This document shows, piece by piece, positions 42,181 through 51,279 of a DNA stretch of 54,327 nucleotides (the first letter of the stretch is position 1; the number at the start of each line of letters is the position of its first letter). The position numbers were made by a program, and so were the translations under genes. Origin of the DNA: Deltaproteobacteria bacterium (GTDB taxonomy: Bacteria > Desulfobacterota > Desulfobulbia > Desulfobulbales > Desulfurivibrionaceae); assembly GCA_013349285.1 (NCBI GenBank), contig DUZU01000021.1, positions 1-54,327 on the forward strand. The letters are read 5' to 3'. Below the pieces are notes generated by a model that saw only the letters and a program-made list of their open reading frames with translations, made no database searches and was not told the origin of the DNA.

Positions 42181-42834
42181 TTAAATATCTTTGCCGCAGT
42201 GCATGCAGATCTTGGCCTGGGATTTTATGATTTCCATGCAAAATGGGCATTCTTGTTTATGGTTGTTGCTGAGCAGCTGCTTGACGGCCATCTCCGCCTT
42301 CATCCTGATTTCGCCGTGGATAAACTTGTGGTTTCTGATCGGGTCGATACAGTCGAGGCTGTTAATGTCGACAAGAAGATCGCAGGCACGTTTGCGGGCA
42401 TCAAGGTCGGCCAAATCGTCGATAACGAGACACAGGGCTGGTTGCAGATTATTTTCAGCCACACAGGTCTCCAGTTGTTCGGTGTATTTTTTCTGGCACT
42501 CGTAACGTTGGCCCTGTTTTGTTAACGTCTCAACATCAATTATCGAGCCGGTAAAAGCGATGGTGCTGCCAACCATCATGGGGCTGCCTTTCTTTTCGCC
42601 GGGCAGGAGCATGTAGCGGCAGGAAGCGGAATGGCCATAGCGCTCCTCGAATTCGTCCCAGCTTTTGGTGAAGAGCGAACATTCATCGTTTAGGCAGATG
42701 AAAAAGATGTCCGATCCCCAGCCCAAGCCGTCGCCGACATGAAACGGCGGGGCCTCGCAGCAGGAAAGCCGTTGTTGGCAGTGGGGGCAGTAATGTTCTT
42801 CGCTGGCTAATTTGATGCATCTTTCAATATCCAT
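42181..42834 (-). CDS. Zinc-ribbon protein, unknown function
   Basis: A 217-residue protein with several zinc-binding sites: an N-terminal HYCPHCQQRLSCCEAPPF, an ICLNDECSLF segment and a C-terminal pair CPFCMEIIKSQAKICMHCGK. The middle includes CRYMLLPGEKKGSPMMVGS and a helical region (ADLDARKRACDLL). ATG 42834 has GGAGG eight bases upstream; a longer GTG start at 42855 is rejected. No membrane segment. I recognise the zinc ribbons but no function. Confidence 0.78.
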   Translation of the reverse strand: MDIERCIKLASEEHYCPHCQQRLSCCEAPPFHVGDGLGWGSDIFFICLNDECSLFTKSWDEFEERYGHSASCRYMLLPGEKKGSPMMVGSTIAFTGSIIDVETLTKQGQRYECQKKYTEQLETCVAENNLQPALCLVIDDLADLDARKRACDLLVDINSLDCIDPIRNHKFIHGEIRMKAEMAVKQLLSNNHKQECPFCMEIIKSQAKICMHCGKDI

Positions 42835-43153
42835 TCCAAAGTCCTCCATAAACACTGACCGCGACTGGCGGCAGGTTTATTTTAAATTGTAGAAACCAAG
42901 GTGTCTCCGCCCAGACCCGCAGGCGTACTTACTGAATTTTCCGGCGACCTGCTTGCGGTTGGGTGATTTTGTAGACAAAAAGCCCGGCAAGGTGGAATGA
43001 GAAAAATGAGATCCTTGATATTTCCTTAATATATTTAAGTTGGCAAAGAAAATAATGCAGAACTTCTAGAAGGTCAATGAGCCACTTGAATAAATAACCA
43101 TGATCCTCGATCCTTTGCCCGGTTTGGTCGTTATTTAAGATGGCCTTGGCCGG
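42835..43153. other. Non-coding gap between the zinc-ribbon gene and glucokinase
   Basis: About 320 bases. No ORF, terminator or repeat was recognised; it must contain the promoter of the minus-strand zinc-ribbon gene. Confidence 0.4.
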
Positions 43154-44179
43154 CTATGGCCGGTGTTGAGCATAGGCGGCGGCCCCCTTGAGGGCTGCCT
43201 GGCTGTCGTGGATAAGGGAGATCGGGATTTTTTCCAGTAGTTCCCGCATGCGTCCTTTGGCTAAGAACCCCTGCATGAAACCGCCGTTTTTCAGGGCCGG
43301 AGCAATTTTGGGGCCGATGCCGCCGCCGATATAAATCCCGCCGAAGGTCATGGCCTGCAGGGCGATATCGCCTGCTTCCGAGCCATAGAGTTGAATGAAA
43401 AGCTCCAGGGCCTTAATGCAGGTGGGGTCTTGCTTATTCAGCGCTGACTGGGAAATGACGGCGGCCGCATCTTCGGCGCTGAGACGTTCGGCCAACCAGC
43501 GGGGTTCCTGGTAGCTGAGGTCTTCTTTTAAGAAGTTGTAGATGTTGACAAGGCCCTGCCCGGAGACAACCCTTTCCATGCTGGCGTGGCCAAAGGCCTT
43601 GGTCAGATAACGGTGCAGGCGGTATTCCTGTTCGTTGCGCGGGGCGAAATCCTTGTGGCCGCCCTCTGAGGCGCAGGGATGATAACGGCCTTCATCCCAG
43701 ATCAGTAAAGCTTCGCCCAGGCCGGTGCCGGCGGCAATCACCCCGATGTTGCCGTGGTTAGGGTGCGGCAGGTTGTTGATCGGCAGCAGTTGGTCGCCAT
43801 TTAGGTGCGGAACCGCGTAAGCCAACGCTACCAGGTCGTTGATTAGGGAGACTTGATTCCAGTTGAAACGTATTTTCAGTTCTTGTTCACTGATTGTCCA
43901 CGGCAGATTGGTGGTGGTCGCCGTGCCGTTAAAAACAGGACCGGCAATGCCCAGGCACACCTGACTAACTGGCGGGTTTTTGTGCTGGTTGAGGAATTGT
44001 TGGATCAGCTCAACCGGGGTGTCGGCCGAGGCGGTAGGAAAGGTTTGGGTTTTTTTGAGGACAAGGGATGATTTGTCGGCAATAAAAAAAGCGAGACTGG
44101 TTTTGGTGCCGCCTATATCGCCGGCCAATATTAATTTCTCGGATGAGTTTGCTTTTATTTTAATCTTTGAAAGCGACAT
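43154..44179 (-). CDS. glk: Glucokinase
   Basis: Phosphorylates glucose with ATP. The 341-residue length and motifs fit the bacterial Glk family: LAGDIGGTKTSLAFF (phosphate 1), LGIAGPVFNG, TNLPWTIS, LINDLVALAYAVP, AAGTGLGEALL, SEGGHKDFAPRN and a late GGIYIGGGIGPK. An N-terminal extension of about 15 residues precedes the phosphate loop. The ribosome site (AAGG) is rather far from the ATG. It is a lone gene, divergent from purM. Confidence 0.9.
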   Translation of the reverse strand: MSLSKIKIKANSSEKLILAGDIGGTKTSLAFFIADKSSLVLKKTQTFPTASADTPVELIQQFLNQHKNPPVSQVCLGIAGPVFNGTATTTNLPWTISEQELKIRFNWNQVSLINDLVALAYAVPHLNGDQLLPINNLPHPNHGNIGVIAAGTGLGEALLIWDEGRYHPCASEGGHKDFAPRNEQEYRLHRYLTKAFGHASMERVVSGQGLVNIYNFLKEDLSYQEPRWLAERLSAEDAAAVISQSALNKQDPTCIKALELFIQLYGSEAGDIALQAMTFGGIYIGGGIGPKIAPALKNGGFMQGFLAKGRMRELLEKIPISLIHDSQAALKGAAAYAQHRP

Positions 44180-44519
44180 ATGGAAAATGGCCTTGCGTCT
44201 GTTATGGTTTGAGGAGTAATATTTTTAATATCAGCACCTGGGTTTGCTTGTCTCAAATTTTTATCTATGTATATCTACTTACGTGATAAGATTTGGTAAA
44301 AGATAGTTGTTTGTTTGGCTTGCTTATTTATTTGATGATACACATTTTTCTCCAATATTGGCACTGATTTTCCGGGAAAATAGATTGACTTTTTGGGGCA
44401 TGGGAATTAAAGAATAACCTTGCTGACATACATCAATAATCAAAGACGGGGATGGTATAAAATCGCCTCGTTTTACAGATATTTAATATTGAAAGTCTTG
44501 GGTTTTGTTAAAAAAAATT
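44180..44519. other. Divergent intergenic region glk-purM with possible promoter
   Basis: About 340 AT-rich bases between divergent genes. TTGACT (44385-44390) followed after 17 bases by TAAAGA is a possible purM promoter. No repeat or ORF seen. Confidence 0.35.
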
Positions 44520-45578
44520 ATGGCTAAAGAAGAGAGTCCTAGATACAAGGAGGCGGGTGTTGATATTGCTAAAGGGAATGCCTTTATCGACAATATCAAA
44601 CCAATTGTGGCTTCCACCTTTCGTCCCGGAGTATTGACGGGAATAGGTGGTTTCGGTGGATTGTTCGCCCTTGGCGGCGGCAAATTCAAGGACCCTGTCC
44701 TGGTCTCATCCACCGATGGGGTCGGCACCAAGTTGATGATCGCCAATATGTGCAACAAGCACGATACCATTGGTATCGATCTGGTTGCCATGTGTGTCAA
44801 CGATATAATCGTTTGCGGCGGCACCCCACTTTTTTTCCTCGATTATTTTGCCACCGGCGGCCTGGATCTTGGGGTTGCCACCGATGTGGTCAAGGGGATT
44901 GCCAAGGGCTGTGAGATTTCGCAATGTTCCCTGATCGGCGGCGAAACCGCTGAGATGCCCGGTCTGTACAAGGCCGGCGATTATGATATTGCCGGGTTCG
45001 TGGTTGGCATCTGTGAGCGGGACAAGATGATCGACGGCTCCGAGATTCGGGTCGGCGACAAGCTTATCGGGCTTGCCTCAAACGGTGTGCACAGTAACGG
45101 TTATTCTCTGGTTCGCAAGGTCATTTTCGAGGAGATGGGACTCACCGTTGATGATTATGTCGAAGAGCTTGGCTGTACCGTTGGTGAAGAGTTGCTCCGG
45201 CCGACCAGGATTTATGTGCAACCTCTGCTGAACCTGATGAAAAATTACAAGGTCAAGGGTCTTGTCCATATCACCGGCGGTGGTATTATTGAAAATATCC
45301 CCCGTGTTTTACCTAAAGGCTGCAAGGCGGTTATCGACAAGAAAAGCTGGGATGTTCCGCCTATTTTTGATCTGCTTCAGAAAAACGGCAATATTTCACC
45401 TTCGGAGATGTGCATCACCTTTAACTGCGGAATCGGCATGGTGGTGGTGGTCAACGACAAGGATGCTGATGACTGCATGCAGCAGCTGTCGGCCTTGGGT
45501 GAAACGCCATTTTTGATCGGGGAGATCGCCGCCCGCAAGAAGAAGGATAGTTGCGCGGTTGAGGTTGATTGCGGCTGA
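44520..45578 (+). CDS. purM: Phosphoribosylformylglycinamidine cyclo-ligase (AIR synthetase)
   Basis: Fifth step of purine synthesis: ATP-dependent ring closure of FGAM to AIR. The 352-residue protein shows YKEAGVDIAKGNAFI, STDGVGTKLMIA, TIGIDLVAMCVNDI, GETAEMPGLY, the long GLASNGVHSNGYSLVRKV and HITGGGIIENIPRVLP, all of PurM. ATG 44520 is preferred over TTG 44505; neither has a clear ribosome site. It ends in a strong terminator. Confidence 0.96.
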   Translation: MAKEESPRYKEAGVDIAKGNAFIDNIKPIVASTFRPGVLTGIGGFGGLFALGGGKFKDPVLVSSTDGVGTKLMIANMCNKHDTIGIDLVAMCVNDIIVCGGTPLFFLDYFATGGLDLGVATDVVKGIAKGCEISQCSLIGGETAEMPGLYKAGDYDIAGFVVGICERDKMIDGSEIRVGDKLIGLASNGVHSNGYSLVRKVIFEEMGLTVDDYVEELGCTVGEELLRPTRIYVQPLLNLMKNYKVKGLVHITGGGIIENIPRVLPKGCKAVIDKKSWDVPPIFDLLQKNGNISPSEMCITFNCGIGMVVVVNDKDADDCMQQLSALGETPFLIGEIAARKKKDSCAVEVDCG

Positions 45579-45607
45579 TATTTTTTTGCTATGATCTGGT
45601 TAATCCG

Positions 45608-45643
45608 CGGCTCCCGGTTAATTACCGGGAGCCGTTTTTTTTT
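45608..45643 (+). terminator. Intrinsic terminator of purM
   Basis: CGGCTCCCGGT / ACCGGGAGCCG, eleven perfect pairs with a five-base loop, then nine T; 29 bases after the stop codon. Confidence 0.93.
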
Positions 45644-45646
45644 AAG

Positions 45647-46141
45647 TTATGCCCCGCAATCCTTGCTGCCGCCTTTTATTTTGTAGATGGCGTGGTCCAG
45701 GGCGCCAAGAATCGCCTCGATGTTTTCCTGGGCCGCTTTTTTGCTGCCCGGCAGATTGATGATCAGGCTTTGCTTTCTGATTCCGGCTATCCCGCGGGAG
45801 AGAATGGCATTGGGGGTCTTTAGCAGGCTGGCCTGGCGCATGGCTTCACCGATCCCCGGGATCTCCCGGTCAAGGATGGGGCGGGTTGCTTCCGGGGTGA
45901 GATCGCTGGGCGAGACCCCGGTGCCGCCGGTGGAGATAATCAGATCGATCGCCCGGTTGTCGGCCCAGTCGATGAAGATCCGGCTTATGTCCTCGGGTTG
46001 GTCGGCGACTATCTCATAGGCCACCACGGTAAAGCCGTTTTCCGTGAGCAGTCGGTTCAGGTTGGGGCCGCTGGTGTCTTCCCTTTCCCCCCGCGAACCT
46101 TTGTCGCTTACCGTTAAAATCCCGCAGCTGTAGCCAGACAT
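45647..46141 (-). CDS. moaB: Molybdenum cofactor biosynthesis protein MoaB/MogA type
   Basis: A 164-residue member of the MogA/MoaB group, which adenylates molybdopterin before metal insertion. Signatures are GILTVSDKGSRGEREDTSGP, IISTGGTGVSPSDLTPEAT and INLPGSKKAAQENI. AAAAGGAG precedes the ATG. Whether it acts as MogA or as the less understood MoaB cannot be decided; no other cofactor genes are adjacent. It is convergent with purM. Confidence 0.92.
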   Translation of the reverse strand: MSGYSCGILTVSDKGSRGEREDTSGPNLNRLLTENGFTVVAYEIVADQPEDISRIFIDWADNRAIDLIISTGGTGVSPSDLTPEATRPILDREIPGIGEAMRQASLLKTPNAILSRGIAGIRKQSLIINLPGSKKAAQENIEAILGALDHAIYKIKGGSKDCGA

Positions 46142-46307
46142 ATTTCTCCTTTTCAGGTGGAAATCCCACCGGTTAATTATTTGTTATTCTAGTTAAAAAA
46201 AGCCAATGAAGTCAAGGAACTAATCTTAATCTGAGTTGTCTTCTCAGGGTCAACCTGCTATGGTGTTCAAGGTTATTTGCAGATTACCACTTTTTGAAAA
46301 TAATAAG

Positions 46308-47903
46308 ATGAAACAGCCAGCGCAGGATACAGGAAAAATAGCACGATCAGCCGGCACGGTGAGCATTGCCGTGATGTGCAGCCGTGTGCTCGGTCTGGCC
46401 CGGGAGCAGGTCTTTGCCGCCATGTTTGGCGCCGGTTTTGCCTTTGATGCCTTTGTGGTGGCCTTCCGCATCCCCAATATGCTGCGTGACCTCTTTGGGG
46501 AGGGAGCCTTGAGCGCCGCCTTTGTCGCGGTGTTTTCCGAGTATGACACCAATAAGGGCGAGAGGCAGACCTGGGCCTTGGCCGGCAATGTCCTGGTTTT
46601 TATCGGCCTGCTCTTGAGTTGCCTGACCTTGGTCGGTATTATTTTTTCGGATCAGATCGTCAGGTTCATGGTGGAGGCCGAGTTTGAGCAGATACCCGGC
46701 AAACTTGAGCTCACCCGGTTGTTGTCGGTCATCATGTTTCCTTTTCTTATCTTTATTTCCCTCTCTTCGGTGGTGATGGGCATCCTTAACACCAAGGGCC
46801 GTTTTTTCGTCCCGGCCATGGCCTCAAGTTTTTTCAACCTCGGCTCTATTGTCGGCGGGGTTGGTCTTGCCCTGCTGATGCCCCGTTTCGGCCAGCCTGC
46901 CATCGTCGGCATGGCCATCGGCACCCTGATCGGCGGCCTGCTTCAGTTTGCCGGCCAGCTGCCGACCCTGTTTGCGGCGGGCTTTAAGTTTCTGCCCCGG
47001 ATCGACTTTAAGGATCCGGGTTTGCGGCGGATCATAAGGCTGATGCTGCCGGCGGTGATCGGCTTGGCGCCGCTGCAGGTCAATGTGTTGATCAATACCT
47101 ATTTCGCCTCGTCCCTGGAGCAGGGGAGTCTCTCCTGGCTCAGTTACGCCTTCAGGCTTTTCTGGCTGCCGGTCGGCCTGTTCGGGGTCGCCATCTCCAC
47201 CGCCACCATGCCGGTCATTTCCCGCTATGCGGCGCTCAAGGATATGGCCAAATTGAAGGAAACCTTCACCTCGGCCCTGACCATGGGCTTTTGTCTTACC
47301 ATTCCCGCCGCGGTAGGCCTGATGCTGCTGGCCGAACCGGTCATCCGCCTTATTTTCGAGCACGGCAGCTTTGACGGTTATGCAACGGCCAAGACCGCAG
47401 AGGCTCTAACTTATTACGCTGTCGGGCTTTTTGCCTATTCTTCGGTGAAAATCATGGTGCCGATTTTTTATGCCTTGGATAACACCAGATATCCGGTGGC
47501 GGGAACCTTTTTGACCATGGCGGTCAATGTGGTGGTTATTCTTCTGACTATTGACACTCTCGGGCATAAAGCCCTGGCTTTTTCCATCTCCTGTGCCATG
47601 ATTATAAACTTTCTGTTTTTAAGTTCGGTTCTCTACTGGAAACTGGCCGGCTATTCCGTCGGCTACCTGATGCGGGGGGTGGGCAAGGTCGTGCTGGCCG
47701 CAGGGATCATGGGGGGCTGGCTTTTTTATCTGCAGCGCGTGTTGGCAGCCATTGCGGCCCAGGGGGTGCTGGGCGGGCTTGCGGCTTTAAGCGTTTTGGT
47801 GGTGAGCGGCGCGGCGCTTTACGGTCTGGTCCTTTACGCACTGAGATTGAAGGAGTTGAACCTGCTGGTCGATCGTACCCTGGCCCGTTTGCAGGGCCGG
47901 TGA
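46308..47903 (+). CDS. murJ: Lipid II flippase MurJ (MviN)
   Basis: Moves the peptidoglycan precursor Lipid II to the outer face of the inner membrane. From ATG 46308 it has 531 residues and about 14 hydrophobic helices, with MurJ signatures SIAVMCSRVLGLAREQVFAA, the charged-loop RIPNMLRDLFGEGALSAAF, LPAVIGLAPLQVNVLINTYF and YALDNTRYPV. The longer frame to 46236 gives a non-family extension. The ribosome site is weak (AATAAG). Confidence 0.93.
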   Translation: MKQPAQDTGKIARSAGTVSIAVMCSRVLGLAREQVFAAMFGAGFAFDAFVVAFRIPNMLRDLFGEGALSAAFVAVFSEYDTNKGERQTWALAGNVLVFIGLLLSCLTLVGIIFSDQIVRFMVEAEFEQIPGKLELTRLLSVIMFPFLIFISLSSVVMGILNTKGRFFVPAMASSFFNLGSIVGGVGLALLMPRFGQPAIVGMAIGTLIGGLLQFAGQLPTLFAAGFKFLPRIDFKDPGLRRIIRLMLPAVIGLAPLQVNVLINTYFASSLEQGSLSWLSYAFRLFWLPVGLFGVAISTATMPVISRYAALKDMAKLKETFTSALTMGFCLTIPAAVGLMLLAEPVIRLIFEHGSFDGYATAKTAEALTYYAVGLFAYSSVKIMVPIFYALDNTRYPVAGTFLTMAVNVVVILLTIDTLGHKALAFSISCAMIINFLFLSSVLYWKLAGYSVGYLMRGVGKVVLAAGIMGGWLFYLQRVLAAIAAQGVLGGLAALSVLVVSGAALYGLVLYALRLKELNLLVDRTLARLQGR

Positions 47904-47920
47904 TGGTGCTGGCCTCTGTC

Positions 47921-48661
47921 TTAGCCGGTCATCTCCCTGAGCAGTGAGAGCTGGGCCAGCAACGCCGGCACCGCGGTGTCCACCCGGAGGATGCGGGGGC
48001 CCATGCTGAAGGTGACAAAGCCCTGGCTTTTGAATTTTTCAACCTCAAAGTCTACCCAGCCCCCTTCCGGGCCGATGGCCAGAACTGCCCGGCCGTTGAG
48101 GGGCAGGGCGCAGGAGGCGGCAATGGTTTTTGCCGTGTCGGGATGGGCCAGCAGTCGAGTGGGGCAGTCAGCCAGCATGGCCGGCAGTTCATCATCGACA
48201 AAGGGCAGAAAACGGTGGTGGAGGGAGATCTTTGGTACCCGGGTGGCAATCGCCTGTTCCAGGCCGAGGAGCAGGGGTTCCAGGAAGGCCTCATCCTGAA
48301 TGATGGCGGAGCTGAAAAAACTTTTTTCCACCCGCTTGGCCTTGATTAAAAATATGCGCTCCACCCCCATAGAGGCGGCCTGGGCTAAAACCCTTTTCAG
48401 CATAATGGGGCGGGGCACGGCCAGGATCAGGTCGGTGGGCGGCATCGGGGCCGGAGTTTCGCCGAGGGAGATTTCCAGCACAACCCGGTGGCGGTCGATT
48501 TCTTTAATCACCCCCTGGCCGATTGCGCCGTTGATGATCCCGACCCGGACGGTGTCGCCGGCTGCATTGCGCAGCACGGTGCTGATATGTTTGGCCCGGC
48601 GATCGGTGAGCACGACGCTCTGCTGATTAATTTCGTCTGGGGCTAATAAGATAAGGTTCAT
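47921..48661 (-). CDS. rsmE: 16S rRNA (uracil-1498-N3)-methyltransferase RsmE
   Basis: SPOUT methyltransferase of the small ribosomal subunit. From ATG 48661 it has 246 residues: MNLILLAPDE start, DRRAKHISTVLRN, the late SAM-knot IGPEGGWVDFEVEKFKSQGF and LGxRILRxxTA as MGPRILRVDTAVPALLAQL. A much longer frame to 49588 runs over waaA and is an artefact. The start codon is only six bases from the divergent waaA start, and no ribosome site is visible. Confidence 0.93.
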   Translation of the reverse strand: MNLILLAPDEINQQSVVLTDRRAKHISTVLRNAAGDTVRVGIINGAIGQGVIKEIDRHRVVLEISLGETPAPMPPTDLILAVPRPIMLKRVLAQAASMGVERIFLIKAKRVEKSFFSSAIIQDEAFLEPLLLGLEQAIATRVPKISLHHRFLPFVDDELPAMLADCPTRLLAHPDTAKTIAASCALPLNGRAVLAIGPEGGWVDFEVEKFKSQGFVTFSMGPRILRVDTAVPALLAQLSLLREMTG

Positions 48662-48667
48662 AATTAT

Positions 48668-49972
48668 ATGGTTGTCCGTTTTTTTTATAATCTGCTGCAG
48701 ATGATCGGCTTGATTGTATTCGCTCCGATCATTTTCGTCAAAGTTATCCTGACCCCGAAGTATCGGAGCCGTGTTCCGGCCCGGCTTGGTCTGGGCCTTG
48801 ACCGGCTTGCTCTTGATAAATTTTCCGGCCGGCCGCGGCTCTGGCTCCACGCCTTGTCGGTGGGCGAGGTGGCTTCCGCTCGTTATTTGGTCAAGGAATT
48901 GCGCCGGGCCCATCCCGAGGCCGCCATCTTTTTTTCGAGCGCCACCAGGGCCGGCGAGCATTTCGCCCGGGAAACCCTGACGGGGCAGGTGGATCTGTTT
49001 GTGCCGTTTCCCCTTGATTTGGGGTGGAGTGTTCAGCGGATAGTGACCGCGGTCAAGCCTGATCTTTTTGTGTTGGTGGAGACTGATTTTTGGCCCAACA
49101 TGCTTGCTTGTCTTAAAAAGCATAACATCCCGGCCTTGTTGGTTAATGGTCGCATCTCCGCTGAATCCTTGGCGAGATACCGTAGCCTTAACTGGTTTTT
49201 TCTGCCGCTTTTTCAATCCTTTTCCCATCTGGCCATGCAGACCGAGCGAGATGCTCTTAATCTGATTGAGCTTGGTGTGGCCGGGCAACGGGTTTCCGTG
49301 TTGGGCAATCTTAAGTATGATGCGGTTGTCCCGGCGGTCAGGGCGGGAAGTGAGCCGGCGGGGCGGGCGGTTTATGCGATTCCGGATCAGGCCCTGGTCT
49401 GGGTCGCGGGCAGTACGCATCAGGGCGAGGAAGAGGTGATCCTTGCCGCCTTTGCACGATTGGTTGCGGTGTATCCGGATCTTTTTTTGGTGTTGGCGCC
49501 GCGGAATGTGGAGCGGGGTACTGAGTTGCAGCTGTTGGCCCGGGAAGCGGGCTTTTCTGTCAGGCGGTGGACCGAAGAAAATTCTCAAAACGATGCACGG
49601 GTTTTAGTGCTTGATACCCTGGGTAAATTGGCCGGGCTTTACGCCTTGTGTGATTTCGCCTATGTCGGCGGCAGCCTGGTGCCGGAAAGAGGCCATAATC
49701 CGCTTGAGCCCGCTGTTTTCGGCAAACCGGTGATGTTCGGCCCCCATATGGAGGATTTTGAAGAGATAAGCCGTGACCTGCTTAAGGTCGGCGGCGCCCG
49801 AGAGGTTAAAGGCGAGGATGAAATCTTTGCTTGTGTATCTGGCTGGTTAAGCGATAATAATGAGAGAGAGAGAGTCGGGGCGCAGGGGCGGCAATTGGTT
49901 TTAAGACAGCAAGGGGTAACCCAAAGGCATCTTGCCTTGATTGACGATATCTTGGCCCGGAGGGAGTTGTGA
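48668..49972 (+). CDS. waaA: 3-deoxy-D-manno-octulosonic acid transferase
   Basis: Adds Kdo residues to the lipid A precursor at the inner membrane. The 434-residue protein has an N-terminal anchor (FFYNLLQMIGLIVFAPIIFV), GRPRLWLHALSVGEVASARY, FFSSATRAGEHFA, VETDFWPNMLACLK, GNLKYD, AGSTHQGEEE, APRNVERG and YVGGSLVPERGHNPLEPA, in the usual WaaA order. ATG 48668 has AAGG 11 bases upstream, lying inside the rsmE start region. It joins lpxK by a stop-start overlap. Confidence 0.95.
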   Translation: MVVRFFYNLLQMIGLIVFAPIIFVKVILTPKYRSRVPARLGLGLDRLALDKFSGRPRLWLHALSVGEVASARYLVKELRRAHPEAAIFFSSATRAGEHFARETLTGQVDLFVPFPLDLGWSVQRIVTAVKPDLFVLVETDFWPNMLACLKKHNIPALLVNGRISAESLARYRSLNWFFLPLFQSFSHLAMQTERDALNLIELGVAGQRVSVLGNLKYDAVVPAVRAGSEPAGRAVYAIPDQALVWVAGSTHQGEEEVILAAFARLVAVYPDLFLVLAPRNVERGTELQLLAREAGFSVRRWTEENSQNDARVLVLDTLGKLAGLYALCDFAYVGGSLVPERGHNPLEPAVFGKPVMFGPHMEDFEEISRDLLKVGGAREVKGEDEIFACVSGWLSDNNERERVGAQGRQLVLRQQGVTQRHLALIDDILARREL

Positions 49973-51039
49973 TGAGCCGGTTTTATCAGCTGTTGTTTGT
50001 AGTCGGGCGTCTTTTTACCCCTTTATACAGTGCGGGGATGATGCTTCGTGCCTTTCTTTATAAGAAAAATATTTTTTTAAAGTCTCAATCATTGCCGGTG
50101 CCGGTGATCAGTATCGGTAATCTGACCATGGGCGGCACCGGTAAGACACCGCTGGTGTTGTACGTTAGTCGTTATCTGCTGGGGTTGGGCCGGAAGCCGG
50201 CTATTGTCAGCCGTGGTTACGGCGCAAAGATTCGCGGCCCGGTTACCGTGGTTTCCGACGGGCAAAAAATCATTACGCCGCCTCAGTTTGCAGGGGACGA
50301 GCCCTCGATGATGGCTGAAAGTCTTGCCGGGGTGCCGGTCTTGATCGGCCCGAAAAGGCCGCTGGTTTGTCGGCGGGCCTTGGAGCAATTCAAGGTGAAT
50401 GCCATTGTTCTCGATGATGGCTTTCAGCATCTTGCCCTGGCCCGGGATGTTGATCTGGTTCTGTTCAGTGCCCGTACTTTTCTCGGCAGTGGCTGGGTTT
50501 TTCCCGGCGGTGAGCTTCGTGAGCCTTTTTCCGCCTTGAAAAGGGCGCATTCCTTTGTGGTTACCGGGGTTGATAATAGTAATCGCAATAACGTGGAATC
50601 TTTTCAGCGGTTGCTCAAGGGGGTTTTTCCGGAAAAACCGGTTTTTCTCGGCGAGTATCTGCCGGTAAGTCTTCTGAGCAGCAAACACGCTAAAACTTAT
50701 CCCATCGATAAGGGCAAGCGGTTGCCGGTCTTCGGCTTTGCCGGGATCGCCAACCCCGAGGCTTTTCGTCATACCTTGAAAAAAGAGAAGTTTTTGCTCA
50801 CCGGTTTTAGATCATTCAATGATCACCATCAATATACGGCAAGCGATGTTAATGCCTTGGTCGATTCAGCGCTTGCCCGTAAAGCCCGCGCCCTTATCAC
50901 CACGGAAAAGGATTTCGTGAAGTTGAAGCCTTTTTTTGGGGACTTCCCTATCCTTGCCCTTAAGATAGAGTTGCTCATGGGTGAGGATTTTGATCTGTTT
51001 ATCAGTGACCGACTCAGTCAATATGTCCTTAAAAAATAA
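49972..51039 (+). CDS. lpxK: Tetraacyldisaccharide 4'-kinase
   Basis: Phosphorylates the lipid A disaccharide at position 4'. The 355-residue protein has a short N-terminal membrane segment, Walker A GNLTMGGTGKTPLVLY, VSRGYGAKIRGP, GDEPSMMAESL, VLDDGFQHLALARDVDL, and a C-terminal TTEKDFVKLKPF. ATG 49972 shares its A with the waaA stop (TGATG); GTG 49969 is an alternative. GGAGGGAG precedes it. Coupled to waaA. Confidence 0.95.
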   Translation: MSRFYQLLFVVGRLFTPLYSAGMMLRAFLYKKNIFLKSQSLPVPVISIGNLTMGGTGKTPLVLYVSRYLLGLGRKPAIVSRGYGAKIRGPVTVVSDGQKIITPPQFAGDEPSMMAESLAGVPVLIGPKRPLVCRRALEQFKVNAIVLDDGFQHLALARDVDLVLFSARTFLGSGWVFPGGELREPFSALKRAHSFVVTGVDNSNRNNVESFQRLLKGVFPEKPVFLGEYLPVSLLSSKHAKTYPIDKGKRLPVFGFAGIANPEAFRHTLKKEKFLLTGFRSFNDHHQYTASDVNALVDSALARKARALITTEKDFVKLKPFFGDFPILALKIELLMGEDFDLFISDRLSQYVLKK

Positions 51040-51279
51040 GTGTGGTTATTTTTCCTTGATATTCTATAAGGTTGCCGGTGGTGTGTTTTTTTTGCCACAG
51101 GGATGCTGCCGGGCCTGGGATGACCTTTTTTCTTTTTCTTCTTTTAACTCCCTGATATAGCACCGTTCTATGTTTATTTGCTTTGTGTTGGGTTTTGTGG
51201 CCTGATATTTGCAGGTTTTACTAATTAATTGTTTACCAAACTTTAATAACTATCAACTGGATCTAGGGTTGTTTACGAT

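Noticed and set aside
48662..49588. N-terminal extension of rsmE over the waaA gene
   Set aside because: The extra 309 residues are the antisense of waaA; RsmE proteins begin at the MNLILLAP start.
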